Of a DNA stretch of 35,693 nucleotides, positions 16,264 through 23,904 are shown piece after piece. Both the position numbers and the translations under genes were made by a program. Each line of letters begins with the position of its first letter. Within the stretch, counting starts at the first letter, position 1. Under the pieces are notes generated by a model. It did not search any database and was not told the origin of the DNA. It saw only the letters and a list, made by a program, of their open reading frames with translations. This DNA is from Nitrospirota bacterium (GTDB lineage Bacteria > Nitrospirota > Nitrospiria > Nitrospirales > UBA8639), in NCBI GenBank assembly GCA_029864405.1, contig JAOTTP010000027.1:1-35693 (forward strand), read 5' to 3'.

Positions 16264-17694
16264 ATGATTCTTATGAAAAAGGTTATCTCACTGCAACTCA
16301 ACGAACTCAACTTCAATTATATAAAAAAATATGTTGAGGACGGGCACCTTCCGGAATTCAAAAAGTTATTCGACACTCATGGCTTTGTTCCTACCAAATC
16401 AGAGGATGCACACGAATTGGCCAATCCCTGGATCCAGTGGCCTACTGTTCACAGCGGTCTTGATTATGCAGAGCATGGAGTGTTTCGGCTTGGGGATATT
16501 CTGAAAACCAATCACGAGCTGATCTATGAAGTTTTGGAACGGAATGGGTTGACGGTGGCGGCTATGTGTCCTTTCAATGCTGCAAACAATACGCAAAGAC
16601 CAGCATTTTTCGTTCCCGATCCCTGGACGCTGACCCCTTTTGCTGGCCCCAAAAGCCTCAAGTTCTTATATGATGGGGTGCGTCAGGCCTCGGATGATTA
16701 TGCAAACAGCAGGATCAGTCCAAGATCTATGGTACAGCTTGTCCTCGGTGCTTTAGCAAATTTTCAAGTCACGTCTGTTCCCCACTACCTGCGCCAGATG
16801 CTGAATTATTATGGACAGAACAAGAAATGGTACCGTGCTCTCATCTGCGATCGACTTTTAGGAGATGCATTCATCACGCAATGGAAACGGTACCAGCCCG
16901 ATTTCTCAACGCTATTTCTGAATGGAGGCGCCCACCTCCAACATCATTATCTCTTTTCATCCAAGTACTACTCTGGCCCACGGACCAATCCTGAGTGGCA
17001 TGTTCCTCAGGGTGAAGACCCTTTGCTGGACATTCTTCGTGTCTATGACACTCTCATCGGCGAACTGGCTCAACTGGCCGAAAAGCACGATATTCGTTTA
17101 ATGATAATGACAGCACTTTCCCAGGCTCCCCATGAACGGGTCACCTATTACTATCGTCTCAAAAACCAAGTGGCGTTTCTGGATCGAATCGGCATTGATT
17201 ATGTCTCAACCTATAGGCTCATGACTGAGGATTTTGTGATTAAATTTCAGGATGAAGTTTCCGCAATGCGAGCCCATCGCATACTCGAGTCGGTGTGTTC
17301 ATTCGATTGCGAACCGATCTTTTATAAAGAAACCGGGGATAGTCCCATCCGTACTCAAGCCACGGTACCGAACATTTTTCATATCGAAAATCGAGGGTCT
17401 GATTTGTATCTGCAACTACGGCCGGTCAACCAAGCTGTGCCCAAAAGCATGAAAGTCAGGTCAGGAGACGTGATCATTCAGGAATTTGATGCCTTGGTTG
17501 ATTTTGCACAATTCAAGAATACCCATCATGTGGGGGATGGCTATTTGTCCGATAATACCTTTGATCAGCACAATTTGCCTCCAGAAATTCCCTTAAAAAA
17601 TGTTTTCGATATCATTCTGAATCATTTTGGAATTACCCGGCCGGTAGCGAGGGAAACAGTTGGGTCTCCACTGTATGAGGATGTGAGGGCCTGA
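16264..17694 (+). CDS. Alkaline-phosphatase-superfamily (phosphodiesterase/nucleotide pyrophosphatase-like) protein
   Basis: The 476-residue cytosolic-looking protein has no signal peptide. It starts with a beta strand and QLNELNFNYI, where the superfamily normally has its first metal ligand, and carries WPTVHSGLDYAEHG at residues 59-72, with Thr61 in the place of the usual Thr/Ser nucleophile. A late motif HHVGDGYLSDNTFD (about residues 422-435) fits the distal metal-binding His. The usual central Asp-His metal pair (SDHG) is not obvious; the matching place reads MTALSQAPHERV. Either the protein uses a variant site or it is a divergent member. A second in-frame ATG at 16273 is an equally good start; no strong ribosome site decides. 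AT-rich sequence and non-coding flanks suggest acquisition by transfer. Confidence 0.7.
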   Translation: MILMKKVISLQLNELNFNYIKKYVEDGHLPEFKKLFDTHGFVPTKSEDAHELANPWIQWPTVHSGLDYAEHGVFRLGDILKTNHELIYEVLERNGLTVAAMCPFNAANNTQRPAFFVPDPWTLTPFAGPKSLKFLYDGVRQASDDYANSRISPRSMVQLVLGALANFQVTSVPHYLRQMLNYYGQNKKWYRALICDRLLGDAFITQWKRYQPDFSTLFLNGGAHLQHHYLFSSKYYSGPRTNPEWHVPQGEDPLLDILRVYDTLIGELAQLAEKHDIRLMIMTALSQAPHERVTYYYRLKNQVAFLDRIGIDYVSTYRLMTEDFVIKFQDEVSAMRAHRILESVCSFDCEPIFYKETGDSPIRTQATVPNIFHIENRGSDLYLQLRPVNQAVPKSMKVRSGDVIIQEFDALVDFAQFKNTHHVGDGYLSDNTFDQHNLPPEIPLKNVFDIILNHFGITRPVARETVGSPLYEDVRA

Positions 17695-17761
17695 GGCTGA
17701 AGAAGACCAGGATAGTCCCTTCGTATGATCAAAAAACGCACTCGCTGAAACCTAATAGTAG

Positions 17762-17951
17762 TTAAGCTCTTGGGCTGGCACGGAAAATTGCGTAGATGCT
17801 CTCTTCTTTGAGCCAGTCTTTGAGTTCCTTTAGTATTTGCTGTGTCGATAGCTAGTTAAACCACCATTCACATTCTTTGAGAAGCAAATTAAAAGGGTGC
17901 TGAGGAATACCGTTGTATTTCCGTAAGTGGCGTTTGGCTTGATTGCAAAAG
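17762..17951 (-). pseudogene. C-terminal relic of an IS1595 (ISXO2-like) transposase
   Basis: Reading down from 17951 the frame gives AKRHLRKYNGIP, then HPFNLLLKECEWWFN. This matches the conserved C terminus of ISXO2-like transposases (a KRR-L-KFNG then F-LHLKECE-RFN pattern). An in-frame TAG follows FN, where the family continues, and the frame resumes as LSTQQILKELKDWLKEESIY before TAA at 17762. The upstream catalytic domain is absent. It is a dead fragment with no visible terminal inverted repeats. Confidence 0.75.
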
Positions 17952-18177
17952 GGTAGGGATCCCATAAATTTGCAGCTGGCCTCGCATGGGATCGATCCTT
18001 GGGATTTTAAAGGTGACATGCGCGCCCTTATTATTCAACCGCATGGGATTGGTGAATGAGAAGAATGGCTGAAGAAACAATCACAGATTGATTTTTGAAT
18101 GGAATATTCTACATTTTAGGAAATGAGACCACCTAAATCGTCCTCTTAATCAGAGGATCGTCCTGAATCGCCGGCCA

Positions 18178-18321
18178 TCAATAAGCCAACCGCCCTTCAT
18201 CTTCCTGATGCGAAATGATTTGTAATTCTTTAAATTGCTCCAGCCATTTTTGAAATGAGATACGATCGTGTATCCGTTCCGATACCTCAAGGTTCAAGGG
18301 TAGGTAAGCACATCCTTTCTC
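18178..18321 (-). other. 48-codon open frame of unknown origin
   Basis: Between TAG at 18322-18324 and TGA at 18178 the frame is open and protein-like (LEVSERIHDRISFQKWLEQF, ending in EDEGRLAY). No ATG is available; TTG in PLNLEV is the only candidate start and has no ribosome site. It is likely a fragment of a broken gene in this decayed stretch. The family is not recognised. Confidence 0.25.
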
Positions 18322-18467
18322 CTAATCCCCTGTTTCTTTAATTCAATCAAGCAGTTGGCAGAATGGTGTTGGGTCAGTCCTGGACGAGAGCTTATAAGGC
18401 ATTAAGGTTGCTTACCCAAGATGCAAGAGCAGAGTAAGGACGACTAAAGAACAAGGAGGACACCATC

Positions 18468-18575
18468 ATGGACTGGGTACGATTTTGCATCGGAACTCTT
18501 CTAGTCTTTTTTTCTCGTCCTCGCCCTTCATCGTATTTTGAGAGATCATCACTGACTCATAGATCAACTGCTTAA
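18468..18575 (+). CDS. Micro-ORF 1, single-pass membrane peptide with likely frameshift in a T7 run
   Basis: AAGGAGGACAC at 18453-18463 stands eight bases before ATG, a strong ribosome site. As it reads, the frame gives 35 residues: MDWVRFCIGTLLVFF, then a polar, proline-rich tail. Removing one T from the seven-T run at 18507-18513 gives 28 residues: after LLVFF comes LVLALHRILRDHH, with stop at 18553-18555. That is a clean transmembrane helix with a basic tail. So the sequence may hold a homopolymer error, a recent mutation or a slippery site. The shorter form looks like the ancestral product. I do not recognise the family. It is followed by a second micro-ORF with nearly the same ribosome site. 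Confidence 0.45.
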   Translation: MDWVRFCIGTLLVFFSRPRPSSYFERSSLTHRSTA

Positions 18576-18592
18576 GATAAGGAGGACACGCA

Positions 18593-18670
18593 ATGGATGC
18601 CGACACATCTCTTAAGCTTCCTATGGAATCAATTGACAGTGGAACTCGCACCCTCACCTCTCCTTTATGA
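18593..18670 (+). CDS. Micro-ORF 2, 25-residue peptide with strong ribosome binding site
   Basis: The same AAGGAGGACAC (18579-18589) precedes ATG with a seven-base gap. The 25-residue product begins MDADTSLKLPMESIDS and ends in LTSPL. It is polar and Ser/Thr-rich with no membrane segment. It may be the shortened front of a larger gene, a leader peptide or a real small protein. Its start also follows micro-ORF 1 by only 17 bp, as in an operon. No recognised homolog family. Confidence 0.35.
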   Translation: MDADTSLKLPMESIDSGTRTLTSPL

Positions 18671-18847
18671 TTCAACGATTCCGGGGACCTCTACTGCGGC
18701 TGGTGTTTAAATGTCCTTCGTTTCGTTTGTCACACGAAGACCGGAGTGAGCTGTGCTGACTATGGGCAAGCTATTGACATTCCGCCTCAATCCTTCATTA
18801 CATGAAGACCATTAAAAGAGTAAAGCCCGACCCCATGAAGAGGCATA

Positions 18848-19048
18848 CCCTCCGGAAGGCGGTCCTGGAACGTCGGCGACTTCAATCAACAGGAGTTCAT
18901 GATGAGTCCGGCCAGAGGTGAGCGCCGCCGCTTTTCCTCCGAAAATCCGTCCGACTTCCTGCAAACCCACCACATCACGGTAGAAGATCAAAGACTGTTC
19001 CAGGTTTTTGACGTAAAACACCACATGTCCTAAATATTGGGCTTTCAT
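18848..19048 (-). pseudogene. 3'-truncated copy of the CatE-like VOC gene
   Basis: The first 67 or so codons are nearly identical to the intact VOC gene at 14886-15332; only about four residues differ (e.g. MKAQYLGHVV versus MKAHYLGHVV, GRIFGG versus GQIFGG). Identity stops after VPGPPSG, and the rest, including the second module and the Glu ligand, is missing. The start region and a GAGGG ribosome-like site remain. The product would lack half of the fold, so it is a pseudogene. This is a segmental duplication within about 4 kb. Confidence 0.9.
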
Positions 19049-19054
19049 AGGCAA

Positions 19055-19383
19055 TTTTCCCTCTATTTTAGATTAAGCAGACCTCACCCGTCGTAAGAGA
19101 ATCCCTATGCCTTTCCAGTGCTTCCTTCTCTCATTTTACTAAAGCAATGATCATCCGGGTTTGTCCATAGCCGCTACCCGGCATGCACAACATGTTTCTG
19201 GAAGCGGAGTTGTTTCTCGGGAGTATCGTTGTTAGGAGGAGAAAGAAAGGAGTCTTTGCCGAAATACCCGCGTATTGAGGACACCCGGTATGTTGTAGAC
19301 TTTTGCCGAAAGGGTTTGACAGGGCCCCACCTGGCAAGACCTGAAGGGAATCCGAGATGTTAATCGGTTTACATCATTGGCTC
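19055..19383. other. Intergenic region, no supported gene
   Basis: Only a 68-codon minus-strand frame (19131-19337) without ribosome site is present. Its end, MLCMPGSGYGQTRMIIALVK, looks protein-like, and it might be the tail of a lost gene. Nothing else stands out before the hairpin that follows. Confidence 0.3.
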
Positions 19384-19416
19384 AGCGCAGATTCTCCATT
19401 GCGGAGAATCTGCGCT
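19384..19416. terminator. Perfect 14-bp hairpin, possible terminator
   Basis: AGCGCAGATTCTCC and GGAGAATCTGCGCT flank the loop ATTGC. It lies just downstream of the heme-binding-like gene on the minus strand (25 bp after its stop). There is no run of T on either side, so it is not a classical intrinsic terminator. It may stabilise the transcript end or belong to a repeat family. Confidence 0.5.
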
Positions 19417-19441
19417 CATGAAATCGGACGGATCTACCCGT

Positions 19442-19993
19442 CTATTTATCCTTTTGCACCTTGGACGCGGCACCAATACTGTCCAAACCGGCCTGCGCAC
19501 ATGCGGCATCCAAATGACCACCGGGCGCTCCACCAACCCCGATACCGCCTACGACCTCTCCACCCATTTCAATGGGAAGCCCACCTCCCAGGACGAGAAT
19601 GTTCTCGTTCATATCCCGTAACGCTTGAACCGCCGGCATCTTAGCAATCAACTCCCCCAATTCTGCAGTAGGCCTTTTCATGCTGGCCGACGTATAGGCT
19701 TTCTTGCGACTACTGTCGACCGTATGCGGACCGGCTCCATCCTCCCGTAGCAACGCTCTCACGACTCCGGCCCGATCCACGACCGCAGCGCTCACCCGAT
19801 ATCCGTCTTTTGAGCATTGCGCCACAGCCGCACCAGCGGCTTTCGTCGCCAGGGAAAGTGGAAGGACGGTTTCACGCGGCAACTCAGCCGCCGACACTCC
19901 CGCTGTCAACAGCCCACCCAGGCATATCATGGCCATTCCGGATATTAACCTCGAATCGCCGATGGTGACATTCATGAAAATTTTTCCGATCAT
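19442..19993 (-). CDS. Exported GlcG/HbpS-family heme-binding-like protein
   Basis: The 183-residue protein has a signal peptide (hydrophobic core GMAMICLGGLLTAGVSAA, cleavage near AAELPRE). A single GlcG/HbpS domain (DUF336) follows: YRVSAAVVDRAGVVRALLRE, then SRKKAYTSASMKRPT and GGLPIEMGGEVVGGIGVGGA. Some members bind heme or cobalamin and take part in redox sensing; others are of unknown role next to glycolate or diol genes. Secretion and the lone domain suggest a periplasmic binding function. The ATG at 19993 is chosen because AAGGAGG precedes it by five bases; a longer frame to 20074 lacks this. A 14-bp hairpin follows the stop. Confidence 0.88.
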   Translation of the reverse strand: MIGKIFMNVTIGDSRLISGMAMICLGGLLTAGVSAAELPRETVLPLSLATKAAGAAVAQCSKDGYRVSAAVVDRAGVVRALLREDGAGPHTVDSSRKKAYTSASMKRPTAELGELIAKMPAVQALRDMNENILVLGGGLPIEMGGEVVGGIGVGGAPGGHLDAACAQAGLDSIGAASKVQKDK

Positions 19994-20268
19994 GAAACCC
20001 TCCTTCGGTAAAATTTGATACCTTGATTTTCTGACTGAATTTCGATTCTCTTGTTTGGCTCGTGTTTCTGTCAATGTATCCCAATCCTTCGTTAATCATC
20101 TCCTTTCGGCCTCCAGCCGATTCCAGCACGTACACTCAGCGGATGTGGATGATGACAGAGGGAGCGGAGAACGTGGCATGGATCCGGTGAGTGACAGGAG
20201 GGGGACAGACGGGCGGGATCTCTGCACACCATAACTCGTGCTCATTTCATGATGGCGAAGAACGGTCT

Positions 20269-20284
20269 CTAGGAGCCTGTCGGA
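20269..20284. repeat. Solo end of the MITE-like element
   Basis: CTAGGAGCCTGTCGGA is identical to the left end of the element at 1745-1913. The sequence then diverges, and no matching right end lies nearby. It lies 18 bp downstream of the E2 stop codon. It may be a decayed insertion or the site where the element was lost. Confidence 0.55.
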
Positions 20285-20301
20285 ATCCACTATGCGGCTG
20301 G

Positions 20302-21582
20302 TTATTGATCAACCACGTTGTGAATTACTGATGGTGTTTTCAACGGAAGAAACAGCTCCAATGGTTTTTCCAGCGCTCGTTTAAATGACTGCAGAAACCT
20401 TGCCCCTTGCGCACCATCGAGCGCCCGATGATCACAGGAGAGCGTGACTTTCATCCGTCGGGATAGTTTAATGGCCCTTCCTTGTGCCACTGGAACAATA
20501 TTCACCGCGCCTATGGCAAGGGAGGCCGCCTGGGGGGGCATCAAGACTGCAATAAAGTTGTCCACCTCATACATCCCAAGATTAGAAATGGAGAACGTGG
20601 CCCCCGCATATTCCTCCGGAGCGAGTTGTTGGCTTTTGGCGCGGACAAACAGATCACGAATCTCTTCAGCTAATTGCAGAATGTTTTTCCCGGCACAATC
20701 CCGTACCACAGGAGTAATGAGTCCCTCCTCCAGAGCCACCGCGATCCCGATATCGATCGTGGCATGCCGACGTAATGCTTCACCCATGAATGACACATTC
20801 ATTTCAGGATGATGGACCAGAGCGAGTGCGGCCGCACGGACAAACAAGACCGTCAAACTCAAGGGGGAATTGTTCACTTCCTCCATTTGTTTCCGAAGCC
20901 GCTCAGCCTGATCCATTGCCACTTCTGTTGTGAGATAAAAATGAGGGACAGGGGCCTTGCTTGACGTGGTCACCCGAGCGATCGCCTTGCGCATTTGACT
21001 GAGGGGAATGTCTTTGGTTCCCCTCTCAAGAACCTTGGGTGTATCAACCCGTCCTTGAATATCGGCTTCAACGATCCGGCCTTCAGGGCCGGTCCCTTTG
21101 ATACCTGACAAATCAATTCCCTGTTCTTTCGCCAACATCTTGGCTCGGGGTGAAACTTTTATTTTGGGGCCTGGACCCGTCTCTGCTTTAGGTTCCAAAG
21201 ATTCTTTCTTCTCACTGCCGGACTTTTCTGCCTTGGCCTGGCTGGGTGTCGGGGAAGGTTGAGGGGCCTTTTCTTTTGGAGCCATAGTAGCGGAATCTTT
21301 TGAAGCTTCAGGTGTTTCAGCCAGGGTGGCCTCGATATCATCGTCCTGGTCTCCGATCACGGCAATGAGCTTGCCGGCTTTGACCGTTTCCCCTTCGGAC
21401 ACCAGCACTTTTCGGAGCACACCCGAACCAAAGGATTCCAAATCAAGGACGGCCTTGTCCGTTTCAATTTCCGCCAGAATGTCCCCGGAGTCTACCGTCT
21501 CCCCTTCATGCTTTTTCCATGCCACCACGACCCCTTCTTCCATGGTATCGGTGAGCTTGGGCATGACAACGCGAGTAATCAT
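20302..21582 (-). CDS. pdhC: 2-oxoacid dehydrogenase E2 (dihydrolipoamide acyltransferase), probably pyruvate
   Basis: The 426-residue protein transfers acyl groups from E1 to CoA through its lipoyl arm. Residues 1-75 form one lipoyl domain with the lipoylated lysine in ETDKAVLD. An Ala/Pro/Lys-rich linker follows, then the peripheral-subunit-binding domain (SPRAKMLAKEQGIDLSGIKG). The catalytic domain carries the active-site motif CDHRALDGAQGA near the C terminus. ATG 21582 has GGAG six bases before it; a TTG start at 21594 would overlap that site. It is third in an operon with E1 alpha and E1 beta. The E1 beta gap is 294 bp because a dispersed repeat lies there. There is no E3 gene in the window. 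Acetoin dehydrogenase is a less likely alternative. Confidence 0.93.
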   Translation of the reverse strand: MITRVVMPKLTDTMEEGVVVAWKKHEGETVDSGDILAEIETDKAVLDLESFGSGVLRKVLVSEGETVKAGKLIAVIGDQDDDIEATLAETPEASKDSATMAPKEKAPQPSPTPSQAKAEKSGSEKKESLEPKAETGPGPKIKVSPRAKMLAKEQGIDLSGIKGTGPEGRIVEADIQGRVDTPKVLERGTKDIPLSQMRKAIARVTTSSKAPVPHFYLTTEVAMDQAERLRKQMEEVNNSPLSLTVLFVRAAALALVHHPEMNVSFMGEALRRHATIDIGIAVALEEGLITPVVRDCAGKNILQLAEEIRDLFVRAKSQQLAPEEYAGATFSISNLGMYEVDNFIAVLMPPQAASLAIGAVNIVPVAQGRAIKLSRRMKVTLSCDHRALDGAQGARFLQSFKRALEKPLELFLPLKTPSVIHNVVDQ

Positions 21583-21599
21583 AAAAATCTCCAATCATG

Positions 21600-21798
21600 A
21601 GAATGTTGAAAAAGGCCGCCAGCGGCGTTCTCGCCTCTTAGCCGTACTCACGTACTCCTCCGTACGCTCCGTCCGTCCAAGAGACTGCGGCCTGGCTGGA
21701 CGGACCTTTTTGAACATTCCTGTATTTTTTTCATATGGTTCTCTGTTACCCACATGGGGATCAACAGGCAACATATTGCAATTATTCAACAGCTCCAA
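21600..21798. repeat. Dispersed palindromic repeat, family A, copy 2 (about 199 bp)
   Basis: It starts GAATGTTGAAAAAGGCCGCC and ends TATTCAACAGCTCC, with the same core as copy 1 (AGCGGCGTTCTCGCC, CACGTACTCCTCCGTACGCT, TTTTTGAACAT). It is inserted between the E1 beta and E2 genes in the operon, 18 bp upstream of the E2 start. It lacks the 3' portion of copy 1 around GAGAAGCCTCAGGACAGG. Confidence 0.85.
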
Positions 21799-21857
21799 GC
21801 ATGGCGGGGGAATTCTTCCCAAAAACATTTCTGGATGATTTTCTCAGGAATATTCAT
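21786..21857 (-). pseudogene. Small ORF after E1 beta, probably truncated by the family A repeat
   Basis: AGGAG lies seven bases before ATG at 21857. The frame gives 23 residues (MNIPEKIIQKCFWEEF, then PRHAWSC) and ends in TGA at 21786, a stop supplied by the repeat's terminal sequence. The good ribosome site, the position 19 bp after E1 beta and the stop inside the repeat suggest that a third operon gene existed here and was cut by the repeat. The product may still be a short peptide. No family is recognised. Confidence 0.4.
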
Positions 21858-21876
21858 GTAAACACTCCTGTGCAAT

Positions 21877-22845
21877 TTAGAGTAGATGTTTGACCGCCGA
21901 CATGACCCTGGCCAGATCTGGAATGGCCAGATCTTCAAGAGGACGCGTGTATGGCATGGGGACTTCCTCCCCGGCGACCCTGCCGATAGGCCCATCTAAA
22001 AAATCAAATCCTTCTGAATAGATGGTCTCAGCGATCTGAGCGCCTAACCCACAAAATTTCCATCCCTCTTCGACAATGACGACACGTCCCGTTTTCTTCA
22101 CAGATGCCAGGAGCATGTCGGTATCCAAAGGTTTCAATGTCCGCAGGTCGATGACCTCGGCCTCGATACCTTCCTTTGATAATGCATCAGCGGCCTCAAG
22201 CGCCAATAAGGCCATCTTTGAATAGGCCACAATCGTCACATCGCCTCCTGTTCGCGTCACAGCGGCCCTGCCAATCGGCAGAGTGTAATCATGGTCAGGC
22301 ACTTCGCCTTTGGTGCCATACAGAAGTTGCGCTTCCATGAAAATAACCGGGTTGTCATCACGAATAGCGCTTTTCAATAAACCTTTCGCATCATAGGGCG
22401 TCGCCGGAGCAACCACTTTCAGCCCCGGAACATGGCAAAACCACGCTTCTAAACTTTGCGAATGCTGGGCGGCCAGCTGATGAGCGGCGCTACCCGGACC
22501 GCGGATCACCATGGGAACCGATAACTGGCCTCCGGACATATAGCGAACTTTCGCGGCATTATTGACGATTTGGTCAAGAGCAAGAATGCCGAAATTAAAG
22601 GTCATCAATTCGACAATGGGACGCAATCCCGCCATGGCCGCACCAATGGCCAACCCGGTGAACCCGGCTTCCGTAATTGGAGTATCCAACACCCGTTCGG
22701 CGCCAAATTCCTCCACAAACCCTTTGCTGACTTTAAACGCCCCTTGGTAATACCCGACTTCTTCCCCGATTAAAAAGACGCGAGGATCCCGTTGCATCTC
22801 CTCACGCATCGCCTGGTTCAGCGCTTCCCTATAGGTAATCAACAT
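21877..22845 (-). CDS. pdhB: 2-oxoacid dehydrogenase E1 component, beta subunit
   Basis: The 322-residue protein forms the TPP-dependent decarboxylase with the alpha subunit. The typical opening is present (ITYREALNQAMREEM, then VFLIGEEVGYYQGAF), as are GFTGLAIGAAMAGLRPIVE and the strongly conserved IRGPGSAAHQLAAQHSQSLE. The C-terminal domain has EVIDLRTLKPLD and VVIVEEGWKFCGLGAQIAE. Length matches the family (about 325). It follows the alpha gene by 99 bp and precedes a probable small ORF and a repeat. A pyruvate role is favoured by general conservation; acetoin cannot be excluded. The ATG has no strong ribosome site. Confidence 0.95.
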   Translation of the reverse strand: MLITYREALNQAMREEMQRDPRVFLIGEEVGYYQGAFKVSKGFVEEFGAERVLDTPITEAGFTGLAIGAAMAGLRPIVELMTFNFGILALDQIVNNAAKVRYMSGGQLSVPMVIRGPGSAAHQLAAQHSQSLEAWFCHVPGLKVVAPATPYDAKGLLKSAIRDDNPVIFMEAQLLYGTKGEVPDHDYTLPIGRAAVTRTGGDVTIVAYSKMALLALEAADALSKEGIEAEVIDLRTLKPLDTDMLLASVKKTGRVVIVEEGWKFCGLGAQIAETIYSEGFDFLDGPIGRVAGEEVPMPYTRPLEDLAIPDLARVMSAVKHLL

Positions 22846-22944
22846 CGTTCGTCATCAATCAAGAAATTATTGATACTCGTGTTTCATAGATGAAGAAGAT
22901 CACAGCCCGATACCTTTGGCATATTCTTTGTAGGGCAATAACCC

Positions 22945-23904
22945 TCACTCGACAGAGACATCCTCATGGAGAGAGCTGGGATCAGGAAACGGGCTTTCAT
23001 CGGCAAACTTCACACACTCAGTCACCGTTTCAATCACATCTCTTTCCAACTGCTTAAAGTCGGCTTCCGTGCCCAGGCCCTCCTGGAGAATCTTCGTCTT
23101 TAAGAGGATCAACGGATCCTGCTTGCGTGCCTCTCCAACTTCCTCCTTCGTTCGATAATGGCCATGGGCGGGATCGGACATGGAATGGCCCATAAATCGA
23201 TAGGTCGCCGCCTCAATAAAAAATGGTTGAGGATCCTCTCGCATCCTGTTCACGACACGCGTGACCAACTCCTTCACCGCCAGCACATCCATCCCATTCA
23301 CTTGTTCAGCTTCAATACCATGCGCTTTGGCCCGTTCAGCAATATCTTTATACAGCAGCATCTCGCGTTCAACCGGCGTGCCCATCCCGTACCGGTTGTT
23401 TTCGCAAACAAAAATGACCGGCAAATTCCACAGCGCGGCCAGATTGAAGGCTTCATGGGTATGGCCGCTGGGAACCGCACCATCTCCAAAAAAGCAAAGG
23501 ACCACCCGGTCTTCCTTGCGATACCGTGAGGCAAACGCCAGCCCGACAGCAAGCGGCAAATGCCCACCGACAATGGCATACCCGCCCATGAAATTGCGCT
23601 CGACGTCGATGAGATGCATCGAGCCACCTTTGCCCTTGCATAACCCAGTGGCTTTTCCAAACAATTCAGCCATCACCTTTTTGGGATCCGAACCCTTGGC
23701 CAGACAATGTCCGTGATCGCGATAGGCGGCAATCGCATAATCATCGGGACGAATGGCATGCATACATCCCACGGCGACCGCTTCCTGACCGATGTATAAA
23801 TGAAGAAAGCCGGCGATTTTGGCTAATGCATACATCTCGGCCGACTTCTCCTCAAACCGTCGGATGAGGAGCATGTCCCGATACAGTGTCAGAAAATCGT
23901 TCAT
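22945..23904 (-). CDS. pdhA: 2-oxoacid dehydrogenase E1 component, alpha subunit
   Basis: The 319-residue protein carries the TPP motif in FFGDGAVPSGHTHEAFNLAA, ending in CENNRYGMGT. The active-site loop YRFMGHSMSDPAHGHYRTK is intact, and CKGKGGSMHLID and YIGQEAVAVGCM are diagnostic. It catalyses decarboxylation and reductive acylation of lipoyl-E2 with the beta subunit. It is first in the operon; no clear promoter could be fixed in the 23905-24250 spacer. Length is typical of acetyl-type E1 alpha. It lacks the N-terminal extension of branched-chain E1, supporting pyruvate or acetoin. Confidence 0.95.
   Translation of the reverse strand: MNDFLTLYRDMLLIRRFEEKSAEMYALAKIAGFLHLYIGQEAVAVGCMHAIRPDDYAIAAYRDHGHCLAKGSDPKKVMAELFGKATGLCKGKGGSMHLIDVERNFMGGYAIVGGHLPLAVGLAFASRYRKEDRVVLCFFGDGAVPSGHTHEAFNLAALWNLPVIFVCENNRYGMGTPVEREMLLYKDIAERAKAHGIEAEQVNGMDVLAVKELVTRVVNRMREDPQPFFIEAATYRFMGHSMSDPAHGHYRTKEEVGEARKQDPLILLKTKILQEGLGTEADFKQLERDVIETVTECVKFADESPFPDPSSLHEDVSVE

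Noticed and set aside
18466-18675. 69-codon minus-strand frame opposite the micro-ORFs
   Set aside because: It lacks a ribosome site, whereas both plus-strand ORFs have strong ones; it is the complement of those.
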